Below, piece by piece: positions 16,736 through 25,516 of a stretch of 45,599 nt of DNA (within the stretch, counting starts at the first letter, position 1; the number at the start of each line of letters is the position of its first letter). The notes under the pieces were generated by a model, which worked only from the letters and a program-made list of their open reading frames with translations, had not been told where the DNA came from and ran no database searches. Source of the DNA: Chloroflexota bacterium (GTDB lineage Bacteria; Chloroflexota; Dehalococcoidia; Bin125); assembly GCA_028874365.1 (NCBI GenBank), contig JAPPJZ010000064.1:1-45599 (forward strand), given 5' to 3'. Both the position numbers and the translations under genes were made by a program.

Positions 16736-18259
16736 ATGGACGAAGACATCATCCAGGAAGTGATCGACGCACGCGCACGGGCGATGGACGAGGCGCGACC
16801 CGAAGCGACCTCGAGGGTGCGTGCGAAGGACAAGTTCACAGCGCGCGAGCGGATTGCGATGGTGCTGGACGAGGGCAGCTTCGTCGAGTACGGCGTGCTC
16901 GCGATTCCGGCCAACAAATCGATCAGCGGACCGGCGGACGGGCTGGTGCAGGGGTTCGGCAAGGTCGACGGGCATCCGGTTGGCATCGCCTCGTATGATT
17001 ACACGGTCCAGGGCGGCACGCAGACGGCGCTGAATCACGGCAAGTTCGACCGGCTACTCGAGCTGGTTCACGACCGACGCTGGCCATTGATCACCTTCGC
17101 CGACGGCGGCGGCGCGCGGGCGCACGATCTTGCTGGCTCCCAACGCGGCCTGACCGGCCGCTGGGGCACGTTCGACGGCATGGCGGTGCTGTCGGGCTGG
17201 GTCCCGACGGTGTCGGTCGTGTCGGGACGCTCGTTCGCCGGAAACGCGTCGATCGCCGGACTCTCGGACTTCATCGTGGCGACACGAGATTCGGCGATCG
17301 GGATGGGCGGACCGCCGCTGGTCGAGGGCGCGATGGGCCTGAAGCTGACGCCGGACGAGATCGGACCGGCGGAGATGCATGACCGCGTGGGTGGGATCGA
17401 CCTGATGGTCGAGACGGAATCGGAAGCGATCGACGCCGCCGGACGGTATCTGCGCTACTTCCTCTACGACCTGCCCGACGGTGAACCGGACCCGTGGGCT
17501 GAGCGAATTCGCGGGATCGTCCCGTCGAATCGGCGTCGGGCATATGACATGCGCAGAGTGATCCGGGCGGTCATGGATCGCGACAGCGTGTTTGAGCTGC
17601 GGCCGACCTGGGCGCCTCAGTTGATCACGGCGATGGCTCGACTCGGCGGTCGCGCGGTCGGGATCATTGCCAATCAACCGCTTTCGGTGATCGCAGGGGC
17701 GATCGATTCCGACGCCTCAGACAAGATCGCCCGCTTCATCCAACTCTGCGACGCGCACGAGATTGCGATGGTCTCGCTGGTCGACAATCCCGGCTACATG
17801 GTCGGGCGTCCGGCGGAAGAGGCGGGGATCGCTCGGCATCACGCGCGCCCGATCATCGCGCATCAGAATCGGACGGTCCCGCTCTACACGGTGCAGTTGC
17901 GCAAGGCCTATGGCCTGGGACCGGCGGCGATGGGCAACTCCTACGCTCCGCGGGACATTCGGCTCGCCTGGCCGACCGCGGAGTCGGGCGGTATGGGGCT
18001 CGAAGGGGCATCGCTGCTCGTCAACCGGGACGAAATCCGGGAGGTCGAGCATCGGGATCCGGCGGAAGCCAGGCGGATTCGCGATGAGTGGGCGACCGAG
18101 ATGCGGGAGCGCAACTCGGCAATCAATGCCGGTCGTCGCTACGAGTTCGACGACGTGATCCCTCCCGAAGAGACGCGAGACGTGCTGATCTCGATGCTCA
18201 GGATGACGCCGCGGGCTCCGCTATCGCCGGTCAAGAAGCATCCCGTGGATGCCTGGTAA
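16736..18259 (+). CDS. Acyl-CoA carboxylase beta-type carboxyltransferase
   Basis: This 507-residue crotonase-fold carboxyltransferase has two halves. The N-half carries 'VRAKDKFTARERIAMVLDEGSF' (an ACC-beta hallmark) and 'ITFADGGGARAHDL', equivalent to the oxyanion 'DSGGAR' site. The C-half carries 'MVSLVDNPGYMVG', 'LRKAYGLGPAAMG' and 'LAWPTAESGGMG'. Standard enzymes transfer CO2 from biotin to acetyl-, propionyl- or methylcrotonyl-CoA. No biotin carboxylase or carrier gene is nearby, so the partner is elsewhere or the enzyme is a decarboxylase-type relative. The first half is divergent ('SYDYTVQGGTQTALNHGK'). The ATG at 16736 is preferred over 16703 because of GGGGAAG upstream. It ends four bases from the convergent dehydrogenase gene. 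Confidence 0.85.
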   Translation: MDEDIIQEVIDARARAMDEARPEATSRVRAKDKFTARERIAMVLDEGSFVEYGVLAIPANKSISGPADGLVQGFGKVDGHPVGIASYDYTVQGGTQTALNHGKFDRLLELVHDRRWPLITFADGGGARAHDLAGSQRGLTGRWGTFDGMAVLSGWVPTVSVVSGRSFAGNASIAGLSDFIVATRDSAIGMGGPPLVEGAMGLKLTPDEIGPAEMHDRVGGIDLMVETESEAIDAAGRYLRYFLYDLPDGEPDPWAERIRGIVPSNRRRAYDMRRVIRAVMDRDSVFELRPTWAPQLITAMARLGGRAVGIIANQPLSVIAGAIDSDASDKIARFIQLCDAHEIAMVSLVDNPGYMVGRPAEEAGIARHHARPIIAHQNRTVPLYTVQLRKAYGLGPAAMGNSYAPRDIRLAWPTAESGGMGLEGASLLVNRDEIREVEHRDPAEARRIRDEWATEMRERNSAINAGRRYEFDDVIPPEETRDVLISMLRMTPRAPLSPVKKHPVDAW

Positions 18260-18262
18260 CGC

Positions 18263-19183
18263 TCAGTCGTTATCGACCAGTAGAGGTGGGATTTCGATTC
18301 CGGCGGCTGCTTCGAGCACGTCCTGGGCGGAGTAGTGGTGCAGCTCGCCGAATCCTGCGGCCAGCATGGCCAGATAGGTCTGGTGCGTCGCATTGGCGAC
18401 CGGCATCGGGACTTGATGGTCGCGAGCCAGTTCCAGTGCGAGCGCAATGTCTTTCTCGGCGATGAACCCCTCAGATGTGGGGTTCTCCCACTGCTTGGCC
18501 AGCAAGTCATCGACCGTGAACATGTACGGTCGCGCCGTTCCGAGCCGGAGCTTCTCGACCAGATCGCGCATGTCGAGGCCGGCCTTGGCGCCCAGGACGA
18601 GAGCCTCGTGCACAATCATGTGACCGCTCAACACGATCACGTTGTTGACCAGCTTGTAGAGGCAGCCCATGCCGGCCTCGCCGAGGTGGAACACGTTCGT
18701 CCCGATGTGTTCGAGCAACGGGCGAACGAGCTCAAAGGTCTCTGCATCGCCGCTGCCGTAGACGGTCAGCGTTCCTTCGCCGGCGCGCACAACACCGCCG
18801 GTAACGGGAGCGTCGATGTGGACGATGTCGGCATCGGTTTCGAGTTGGACGATTCGTTGCACACCGCTGAGCGAGTTCGTGCTGAGATCGATGTGGATGT
18901 CCCCGGGCGAAGCGCCAGCGAGGATGCCGTCCGGACCGGCGGTGGCCGCCTCGATCTGGGGCGGGCCCGGCAGCGAACTGAAGACGACCGAACAACGCGA
19001 GGCCACCTCGGCAGCGCTGGCGGCCGGTTCGGCCCCGAGTTCGAGCAGGTTCTCCATAACCTCCGGACGCAGGTCGAAGACGACGAGCTGATGCCCGCCT
19101 CGAATCAACTGACGCGCCATCGGATTACCGATGTTGCCGGTGCCGATGAAACCGATGAGTTGGTCGCGGGACGAGTCGGGCAT
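18263..19183 (-). CDS. 3-hydroxyisobutyrate dehydrogenase-like NAD(P)-dependent oxidoreductase
   Basis: This 306-residue beta-hydroxyacid dehydrogenase has a Rossmann motif at 'IGFIGTGNIGNPMA' (about 10-23), the substrate-binding signature 'DAPVTGGVVRAGEGTL', and the catalytic lysine in 'GCLYKLVNN'. A C-terminal helical domain carries 'EKDIALALELA'. The family oxidises 3-hydroxyisobutyrate, tartronate semialdehyde or related acids with NAD(P). It is the last gene of the minus-strand operon, 36 bp after a close paralogue at 19220-20152. The first 24 residues of the two proteins are almost identical. The paralogues may have different substrates or form mixed oligomers. Confidence 0.88.
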   Translation of the reverse strand: MPDSSRDQLIGFIGTGNIGNPMARQLIRGGHQLVVFDLRPEVMENLLELGAEPAASAAEVASRCSVVFSSLPGPPQIEAATAGPDGILAGASPGDIHIDLSTNSLSGVQRIVQLETDADIVHIDAPVTGGVVRAGEGTLTVYGSGDAETFELVRPLLEHIGTNVFHLGEAGMGCLYKLVNNVIVLSGHMIVHEALVLGAKAGLDMRDLVEKLRLGTARPYMFTVDDLLAKQWENPTSEGFIAEKDIALALELARDHQVPMPVANATHQTYLAMLAAGFGELHHYSAQDVLEAAAGIEIPPLLVDND

Positions 19184-19219
19184 GTTGTGAGTCTCTGCTA
19201 GAGCGGGGACTGGGAGCAG

Positions 19220-20152
19220 TCAGAGCGAGGCGCGGCCGCCTTCGATTTGGATGGTAGGGATTTCGGTTCCGGCCGCGGCTTCGAGCGCCTGGAGCGTGGC
19301 GAGGAAGGACTGCTCTCCGAGACCGGCGCTCAGTGCTCTGAGATAGGTCTGGTGCGCCGCATTAGCGACGGGCATCGGCACCTGGTTGGCCCGAGCCGCC
19401 TCGATCGCCAGCGAGACGTCCTTCTCGGCGAGTCGCAGTGTGAACGACGGGTTGTCGAAGCGCTTGCCAAGGAGATACGGCGCCAACCCCATGTAGGGCC
19501 TCGCGGTGCCGAGGCGCAGCTTGTCGACGAGATCTTCAGGATCCAGTCCGGCCTTGGTTCCAAGGACGAGCGCTTCCTGCACAATCTGATTGCCGCAGAG
19601 GATGATGACGTTGTTGAGCAGCTTGAACAGGCAACCCGACCCAGCTTCGCCGAGGTGGAAGATGTTCGATCCGATGTGATCGAGCAATGGGCGGACGCGC
19701 TCGAAGGCGTTGGCGTCGCCGCTGCCGAGCACGGTCAGCGTCCCTGCTTCCGCCCCCGGGACTCCTCCGGTCACCGGCGCGTCGATGTAACTGACGCCGG
19801 CGTCGGCTTCGAGTTGGGCCAGCCGGCGGACAGTTGTGATCGAGTTGCTGCTCAGGTCGACATGGATATCGCCGGGCGAGGCACCGGCCAGGATGCCGTC
19901 GGCGCTAGTGATCGCCGCCTCGATCTCGGGCGGTCCGGGTAGCGAGCTGAAGACGATGGAGCAACGGGAGGCGACCTCTGCGCAGCTCTCGGCGGAGTCA
20001 GCGCCCAGCTCGAGGAGGCTCTCCATGACCTCCGGCCGCAGGTCGTAGACCACAAGCTGACGGCCTGCCTCGATCAGATTGCGGGCCATCGGGTTGCCGA
20101 TGTTGCCAGTGCCGATGAAGCCGATGAGTTGGTCGCGCGACGAATCGGGCAT
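19220..20152 (-). CDS. 3-hydroxyisobutyrate dehydrogenase-like oxidoreductase, paralogue
   Basis: This 310-residue protein shares the whole fold with its downstream neighbour: 'GFIGTGNIGNPMA', 'DAPVTGGVPGAEAGTL', and the catalytic lysine in 'GCLFKLLNN'. The start at 20152 is preferred over the in-frame one at 20206 because AAGGAG lies about eight bases upstream and it matches the paralogue's N-terminus. It begins 11 bp after the AlkA stop, inside the operon. Differences from the neighbour cluster in the C-terminal domain ('KRFDNPSFTLRLAEKDVSLAIEA' region) that shapes the substrate pocket, which suggests altered specificity. Confidence 0.88.
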   Translation of the reverse strand: MPDSSRDQLIGFIGTGNIGNPMARNLIEAGRQLVVYDLRPEVMESLLELGADSAESCAEVASRCSIVFSSLPGPPEIEAAITSADGILAGASPGDIHVDLSSNSITTVRRLAQLEADAGVSYIDAPVTGGVPGAEAGTLTVLGSGDANAFERVRPLLDHIGSNIFHLGEAGSGCLFKLLNNVIILCGNQIVQEALVLGTKAGLDPEDLVDKLRLGTARPYMGLAPYLLGKRFDNPSFTLRLAEKDVSLAIEAARANQVPMPVANAAHQTYLRALSAGLGEQSFLATLQALEAAAGTEIPTIQIEGGRASL

Positions 20153-20163
20153 GTCCGAGCTCC

Positions 20164-20811
<648 letters not shown>

Positions 20812-20820
20812 GGTCGGCGG

Positions 20821-21447
20821 TTAGTCGTTCCAGCCGTTCCGGTGGAGGAAGTCCTCCAGCGGCTGGCGGGTGACCGGGCCGAAGTTCGCGTCGGGGTGTC
20901 CCATTGGGATCATCGCAACCGGTGTCGCGTTCTCGGGGATATTGAGCTCGGCTCGGAGCTCGTCCATGATCCCGTCCTGCGGAGTCGTGAGGACGGTGCC
21001 CAGGCCCTCGGCGCGGGCAGCCAGCATCATGTTCTGGATGCTGGGATAGATGCTGCTCCCGGCCAGCAATCCCTCGGGCGCGGGCGACTGGACGCGAACG
21101 AGACAGGGAATGATCCAGACCGGCGCGGCGGCGAAGTTGTCGAACAGATTGAACGCGCCGCGCATCATTCGGCGGGTTGTGGGATCGTCGATGTCGTCGG
21201 GATTGGGCATGTCGCCGCTGAATCGCGCGCTGAACATATCTCGGATCGCGGCGGCGAGGCGTTCGCGGATACCGTCGTCGGTGACGACGAGGAAGCCCCA
21301 GGGCTGCGAGTTGCTGCCGCTGGGCGCCCAGCAGCCGGCCTGGATGATCTTTTCGATTGTCTCGCGGTCGACCGGCTCGTCAGTCCAGCGGCGGATCGCC
21401 CGTTGGGTTCGCATGACTTCGTAGATGTCGGTGGTCTGGTTGCTCAT
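20821..21447 (-). CDS. Nitroreductase family FMN oxidoreductase
   Basis: This 208-residue nitroreductase-fold protein has the N-terminal FMN phosphate motif 'RTQRAIRRW', then 'WAPSGSNSQPWGF', the central 'SIQNMMLAARAEGLGT' helix and 'MGHPDANFGP' near the end. Members reduce nitro groups, quinones, flavins or enoyl-type substrates using NAD(P)H, and some act as dehydrogenases. It overlaps the preceding acyl-CoA synthetase-like gene by four bases (ATGA), which indicates translational coupling. No F420-specific feature can be identified by eye. The natural substrate is unknown. Confidence 0.88.
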   Translation of the reverse strand: MSNQTTDIYEVMRTQRAIRRWTDEPVDRETIEKIIQAGCWAPSGSNSQPWGFLVVTDDGIRERLAAAIRDMFSARFSGDMPNPDDIDDPTTRRMMRGAFNLFDNFAAAPVWIIPCLVRVQSPAPEGLLAGSSIYPSIQNMMLAARAEGLGTVLTTPQDGIMDELRAELNIPENATPVAMIPMGHPDANFGPVTRQPLEDFLHRNGWND

Positions 21448-22886
21448 GGCTGTGCTCTTTCGACTCGGCGAGTTTCCCAGGTCAGGAGCCGCCGCATGGC
21501 GCGGGCGGCGTCGCGAATGTTGTAGTACAGCGGGAGTCCGGCGTCGGAGATCATGCGCGCCAGCCTGGCGTTGGACTCGCCGTGGCGGTGATCAATGCTG
21601 ATCGGCACGACCATGGCGATGGCGATGCCATGTCGTTCGCGAGCTTCCGCGATCTCGGCGATCATGTTCTGTCTCGTGTCGAGCTCCTCGTTGCCGAAGA
21701 ATCCGACGCCCCAGTTCATCCCGACCTGAACGATGATCGCGTCGATGCTCGGGTCTTCGGCTACTGCGTCCACTGTCGGGCGGATCCGTTCGCCGTCCCA
21801 GAGTGACATCGTGTCGACCGGGTTGCGAATGCCCGTGCCTGCGACTGGCGTGACCTCGGCGAGACGCCTGAGCGTGTGATCGCTTAGCGCGGGCAGCTGG
21901 AGGCCTTCGCGTTCGACATCGTCGGCGCCCTGCACGGAGATGCCGCCTCCGCCGACTACGAGTCCGATGCGCGGACCAGACGGAACCGCGCGGAAGCGCC
22001 AACCGACCAGTACGTCGACCATCTCTTGCATGTTGTGCACCAGCACCGCATTCGTCTGTCGCGCAGCGGCGGCCCAGAGTTCGCCGGACCCAGCCAGCGA
22101 AGCCGTGTGCGACTGTGTCGCCCGCCCGCCCGACGGAAGCAGCCCACCCTTCAGGATGGCGATCGGCTTGCTTCGGGCGGCGCTGCGCAAGGAGCGGTAG
22201 AAGTCTCGAGCGTCGTGCATGCCCTCGATGTAGGCGCCGATGATCTCGGTGTTTGTATCTTGCTCGGCGTAGTTGACCAATTCAGCGGCGGACACGTCGA
22301 TGGCGTTGCCAAACGAGACAACTTTCGAGAATCGAAGGCCGCGCAATGCGCCGTTGTAGGTGGCGTCACTCGCGTTCGTGCCGGACTGCGAGAAGAAGGC
22401 GACCGGACCGGAGTCGGTCGGCAGTTGTTGCGAGAACGACACCTTGCCGTCGGGTACGTAGAGGCCCATGCAGTTGGGACCGATGAGTCGAATTCCCAGT
22501 TCATCGGCGCGGGCTTTGAGTTGATGCTGTAGCTGAAGGCGGTCGGCGAGACCGGTCTCGGCGAAGCCTGCCGTGAACAAGTGGATTGAGCGGACACCCT
22601 TCGTCGAAGCGTCTTCCAGCATGTCGAGCACGTATGCCGCGGGTATCGCGCTGATCACGTGATCGACCGGTCCGGGAATGTCGGTCAGGCTGGCGTAAGC
22701 GGGGAGCCCCTCGATCTCGTCAGCGTTCGGATTGACCGGGTAGATGTTGGGCTGTCCAGCGTCCTTGAGCGATAGCAACCAGCCTCCGGGCCCTCGATTA
22801 CCGCTGCTGCCTCGCGAGGCGCCGACGACGGCGACGCCGCGCGGACAGAAGATGGGATCAAGTGGATGTGTGGTCGAATTGGACAC
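21444..22886 (-). CDS. NDP-forming acyl-CoA synthetase alpha-type (CoA-binding/ligase) protein
   Basis: This 480-residue protein has an N-terminal CoA-binding Rossmann domain ('PRGVAVVGASRGSSGNRG', about 15-35), a succinyl-CoA-synthetase-like ligase domain ('LIGPNCMG' and 'AFFSQSGTNASDA'), and a third flavodoxin-like domain. H260 in 'QSHTASLAGS' fits the phosphohistidine position of ADP-forming acetyl-CoA synthetase. No ATP-grasp (beta) domain is present and none is encoded nearby, so a partner must come from elsewhere or the protein is a CoA-binding regulator. It is the first gene of the five-gene minus operon. No Shine-Dalgarno precedes the ATG; a -10-like TAGACT lies seven bases upstream, which suggests a leaderless transcript. 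Confidence 0.83.
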   Translation of the reverse strand: MSNSTTHPLDPIFCPRGVAVVGASRGSSGNRGPGGWLLSLKDAGQPNIYPVNPNADEIEGLPAYASLTDIPGPVDHVISAIPAAYVLDMLEDASTKGVRSIHLFTAGFAETGLADRLQLQHQLKARADELGIRLIGPNCMGLYVPDGKVSFSQQLPTDSGPVAFFSQSGTNASDATYNGALRGLRFSKVVSFGNAIDVSAAELVNYAEQDTNTEIIGAYIEGMHDARDFYRSLRSAARSKPIAILKGGLLPSGGRATQSHTASLAGSGELWAAAARQTNAVLVHNMQEMVDVLVGWRFRAVPSGPRIGLVVGGGGISVQGADDVEREGLQLPALSDHTLRRLAEVTPVAGTGIRNPVDTMSLWDGERIRPTVDAVAEDPSIDAIIVQVGMNWGVGFFGNEELDTRQNMIAEIAEARERHGIAIAMVVPISIDHRHGESNARLARMISDAGLPLYYNIRDAARAMRRLLTWETRRVERAQP

Positions 22887-22893
22887 GCTTGAG

Positions 22894-22899
22894 AGTCTA
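22894..22899 (-). promoter_or_regulatory. -10 element for a leaderless transcript
   Basis: TAGACT on the minus strand ends exactly seven bases before the A of the start codon at 22886. The start would coincide with the first transcribed base, and no Shine-Dalgarno sequence is present. The -35 region is weak (TTAGCG, 17 bases upstream). Confidence 0.4.
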
Positions 22900-22918
22900 A
22901 GCGCAGATTGCTAGAGCG

Positions 22919-23485
22919 CTAACGCGCGGTGGCGCAGCCGCCGGCTCTGAGCGGCTCGGGCGCTTCGTCGTGGAATTCGTCAAAGAACTGCTCGATCAGG
23001 TCCACATTCAGTTCCTCGAGCGGCAGCCGCACGCCCCATGCGACGAGCATGATCGGCGAGTCGAGGCCGCCGTACGGTGCCTGGATCACGTAGTCGTTGC
23101 CATTCAGGTGGTCGGCGGCAATCTCTGTCAGCGTGTCGAGGTCGTCCCGATCGAGGCGCGATGGGGTGTACCAGATCGCCACGGCACCGTGCTCCATGGC
23201 GTGGACGACCATCTCGAACGTTGGGGTGGCGCTGTAGATGCCGCAGGCGAGCGGTCTCGGCGAGTGTTCTTCTCCGTACGGCGGGAGGACGGTGTAGTCG
23301 GCCGTCTGGTTGCCGACAAGGTGAACCTGCTCCGCCGTGGTGTGCTCGTTGTCGTAGAGCTCGAGCTTGGGATGGTCGTAGATATCGCCAGTGACCGCAA
23401 TGTCACCGGAACCACCGCCACCGCACGCCGATAGTCCGAGTGCAAGAATCAGCAGCGCAATGAGGGCGGCGAGGAAGCGCGTCAT
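22919..23485 (-). CDS. DUF3105 lipoprotein
   Basis: This 188-residue protein begins with a signal peptide and lipobox ('LALGLSACGGGG', Cys about 21), so it is a lipid-anchored surface protein. The DUF3105 pattern follows: 'DYTVLPPYGEEHSPRPLACGIY', split by the family's conserved His, then 'HAMEHGAVAIWYTP' and a final 'VRLPLEELN'. The function of DUF3105 is not established; the conserved His/Glu residues could bind a metal. It overlaps the next DUF3105 gene by four bases and is the last gene of the thiolase/CoA-transferase operon. Two more cysteines ('LACGIY' and near the C-terminus) may form a disulfide. Confidence 0.8.
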   Translation of the reverse strand: MTRFLAALIALLILALGLSACGGGGSGDIAVTGDIYDHPKLELYDNEHTTAEQVHLVGNQTADYTVLPPYGEEHSPRPLACGIYSATPTFEMVVHAMEHGAVAIWYTPSRLDRDDLDTLTEIAADHLNGNDYVIQAPYGGLDSPIMLVAWGVRLPLEELNVDLIEQFFDEFHDEAPEPLRAGGCATAR

Positions 23486-24276
23486 TCAGAGCTCCCGGCG
23501 GAGACGGTGGTGTCGCCGCGTTCGAGGCGATAGCGATCGTAGTAGCCCTCGGGTGCGTTCTGAAGGAAGGCGGCGAGCTGTTTGTCGCCCTCGGCGTCCC
23601 AGTGGGCGATTCTCAGCAGCGTTCTCCAGGCAGCAGCGACGATGGTCACGCCTTCGTGCTCGGCGCCCAGCCCCTCGAGCGGCACGACGGCGAGTCGCTC
23701 GCGGAACTGCCGCAGGCTTTGCATCGCGCCGAGCAGACCGCTGGGATCGTCGGCGCTGTCGTAGACATTGGGGTCGTAGTAGACGACGACGCCTCCCCGT
23801 TCGAGGAGCGGCAGCATCTCGGCTGGCCGCGGGATGTACTCATCGTCCGGCAGGTAGACGTCGGCCTCAGCGCCTTCGGCGTGCTGGGGTCCTGACGTGG
23901 GCGGGAACGAGTTGTAGGCGTCGAAGGTCTCGTCCTCGGCGAGGTGGCGGCGTCCCTGGTCGGGGAAGCTCTGCACACCTTCGACCTCGACGACATCGTC
24001 AGGTGGGAAGATGAGCTGCATCGCGAAGACGGCGACCATGGCGACAAGCAGGCCGCCGAGCAAGGCCACCGTCATGCGCGGCATGCCGAAAATGGTGCTG
24101 CGCCGTTGTGGCTGCTCGGCCTGTGATCCGGAGCGGCGTCCGCCGCCTCGTCCGCGTTCTGTCGAGTCGGAGCTGCTCTCCTGATCCGAACGGCGGCCGA
24201 CCTCAGACTCGCCCGATGTTCCCGTTGGTCGTCTTGGTCGTCGGCGACGGCGTCGGCGCGCGGGTTGGTTACTCAT
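23482..24276 (-). CDS. DUF3105 membrane protein with basic N-terminus
   Basis: This 264-residue protein starts with an Arg-rich, low-complexity cytoplasmic segment of about 70 residues, then one membrane helix ('MTVALLGGLLVAMVAVFAM', about 74-95). The extracytoplasmic DUF3105 domain follows, with 'YNSFPPTSGPQHAEGA', 'LLERGGVVVYYDP' and 'IVAAAWRTL'. It matches the DUF3105 family better than its neighbour because it keeps the SGPQH motif. It overlaps both the CoA-transferase gene before it and the DUF3105 lipoprotein gene after it by four bases each. Translational coupling of two surface DUF3105 proteins to CoA-transferases is unexpected. Function is unknown. Confidence 0.78.
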   Translation of the reverse strand: MSNQPARRRRRRRPRRPTGTSGESEVGRRSDQESSSDSTERGRGGGRRSGSQAEQPQRRSTIFGMPRMTVALLGGLLVAMVAVFAMQLIFPPDDVVEVEGVQSFPDQGRRHLAEDETFDAYNSFPPTSGPQHAEGAEADVYLPDDEYIPRPAEMLPLLERGGVVVYYDPNVYDSADDPSGLLGAMQSLRQFRERLAVVPLEGLGAEHEGVTIVAAAWRTLLRIAHWDAEGDKQLAAFLQNAPEGYYDRYRLERGDTTVSAGSSE

Positions 24277-25514
24277 TGCGCGACTCCTGCGGCGATCAGT
24301 GCGCCAAGCTCTTGGTCGCTCAGGCCGAGTTCTCCGCAGAGGACTTCAGTCGTGTGTTCGCCGAGCAGCGGCGCGCGACGACCGTGGGTCCACGGCGTCT
24401 CGCTGAGGATGTATGGGGCGCCGGGAAAGGTCACGGTCCTGTTGCGCTCCTCATGCTCGACATCGACGAAGAACCCGCGCTTGTGCCAGTGTTCGTCGGC
24501 CAGGCACTCGTCAGGAGTGCGGATCGTGCTCCAGGCAGCGCCGGCGGCCTGTGCGCCAGCGTATATCTCCTCGGCATCGTTTGCCGCGATGAACTCGGCA
24601 ATATCGTCGAGCATCACGGCGACGGACCGCTGTTGCAGGCCCAGTTGTCGCTTGCGGCCGTCCAGCAGCTCGAAGTCGGACAGATTCTCACCCATGCCGC
24701 GTTCCTGGATGAAGGCGACCAACGCCAGCCAACTCGCCTCGGAGCGGGGCATACCGAAGATGTTGATCAAGCGCCCGTCGGCAGTCGGATATTGCCAGGG
24801 CTCCGTTGGCTGCGGGCCGGCGTGGCGTCCGGCCTGGCGGATCAACGGATGCTGCTCGTAGAGCGCCCAGGGCGCGGAAGACTCAATCGTGAAGCCCATG
24901 CACTCGTGCATAGAGATATCGATGTGCTGCCCGAGACCGCTCGCCTGGCGCTCGTAGAGCGCGGAGCAGGCGGCGGTCGCGGCGAAGTAACCAGCGATAT
25001 GACTGGCGTGATGTTCGGTCGGCCTGATCGGCGGAGTGCCTGGGAGGTTGTCATACCCACAGCTGCTCATCGGACCGCCGAGAGCGAGACCGACGGCGTC
25101 GGACCAGGCGTAATCGCGCCAGGGACCGGTCTGTCCGAACGGCGTAAGGCTGATCACGACCAGCTCCCGATGGTGGTCGGAAAGAGCAACCGGATCAAAC
25201 GGGTGGTCGCGGCCGGGTTGCCATGTCTCGAGCACGATGTCTGATTCAGCGGCCAGTTCGAGGAACAGCTCAATCCCGTCGGAGGTTTGGAGATCGAGTA
25301 CCACCGAGCGCTTGCCGGCGGCGTAGTGCCACCAGTAGAGGCTGCGTTCCGGCCCGGGTTGGTCGTCGAGAAACGGACCGTATGTACGTCCGACGTCCCC
25401 GCCTGGCGCTTCGATCTTGATGACGTCGGCGCCAAGGCCGGCGAGCAGTTTGCCGGCGAAATGTCCCTTCGGATCGGAGCAATCGAGTACGCGGACACCG
25501 TCGAGCGCTCCCAT
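24273..25514 (-). CDS. Class III CoA-transferase (CaiB/BaiF) lacking the catalytic Asp
   Basis: This 413-residue CaiB-fold protein has the N-terminal 'GALDGVRVLDCSDP', 'LGADVIKIEAPGGD', 'GKRSVVLDL' and 'GQHIDISMHE'. In active family members an aspartate precedes the 'xxxG' helix and forms the acyl-anhydride; the aligned position here is S171 ('HHASHIAGY'). The start at 25514 is chosen over a longer in-frame ORF because it begins with the conserved first strand and lies two bases after the stop of the upstream CoA-transferase gene. It probably pairs with that neighbour as a non-catalytic or modified subunit, as heteromeric class III CoA-transferases are known. Alternatively it uses another residue. 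Confidence 0.85.
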   Translation of the reverse strand: MGALDGVRVLDCSDPKGHFAGKLLAGLGADVIKIEAPGGDVGRTYGPFLDDQPGPERSLYWWHYAAGKRSVVLDLQTSDGIELFLELAAESDIVLETWQPGRDHPFDPVALSDHHRELVVISLTPFGQTGPWRDYAWSDAVGLALGGPMSSCGYDNLPGTPPIRPTEHHASHIAGYFAATAACSALYERQASGLGQHIDISMHECMGFTIESSAPWALYEQHPLIRQAGRHAGPQPTEPWQYPTADGRLINIFGMPRSEASWLALVAFIQERGMGENLSDFELLDGRKRQLGLQQRSVAVMLDDIAEFIAANDAEEIYAGAQAAGAAWSTIRTPDECLADEHWHKRGFFVDVEHEERNRTVTFPGAPYILSETPWTHGRRAPLLGEHTTEVLCGELGLSDQELGALIAAGVAQ

Positions 25515-25516
25515 GG

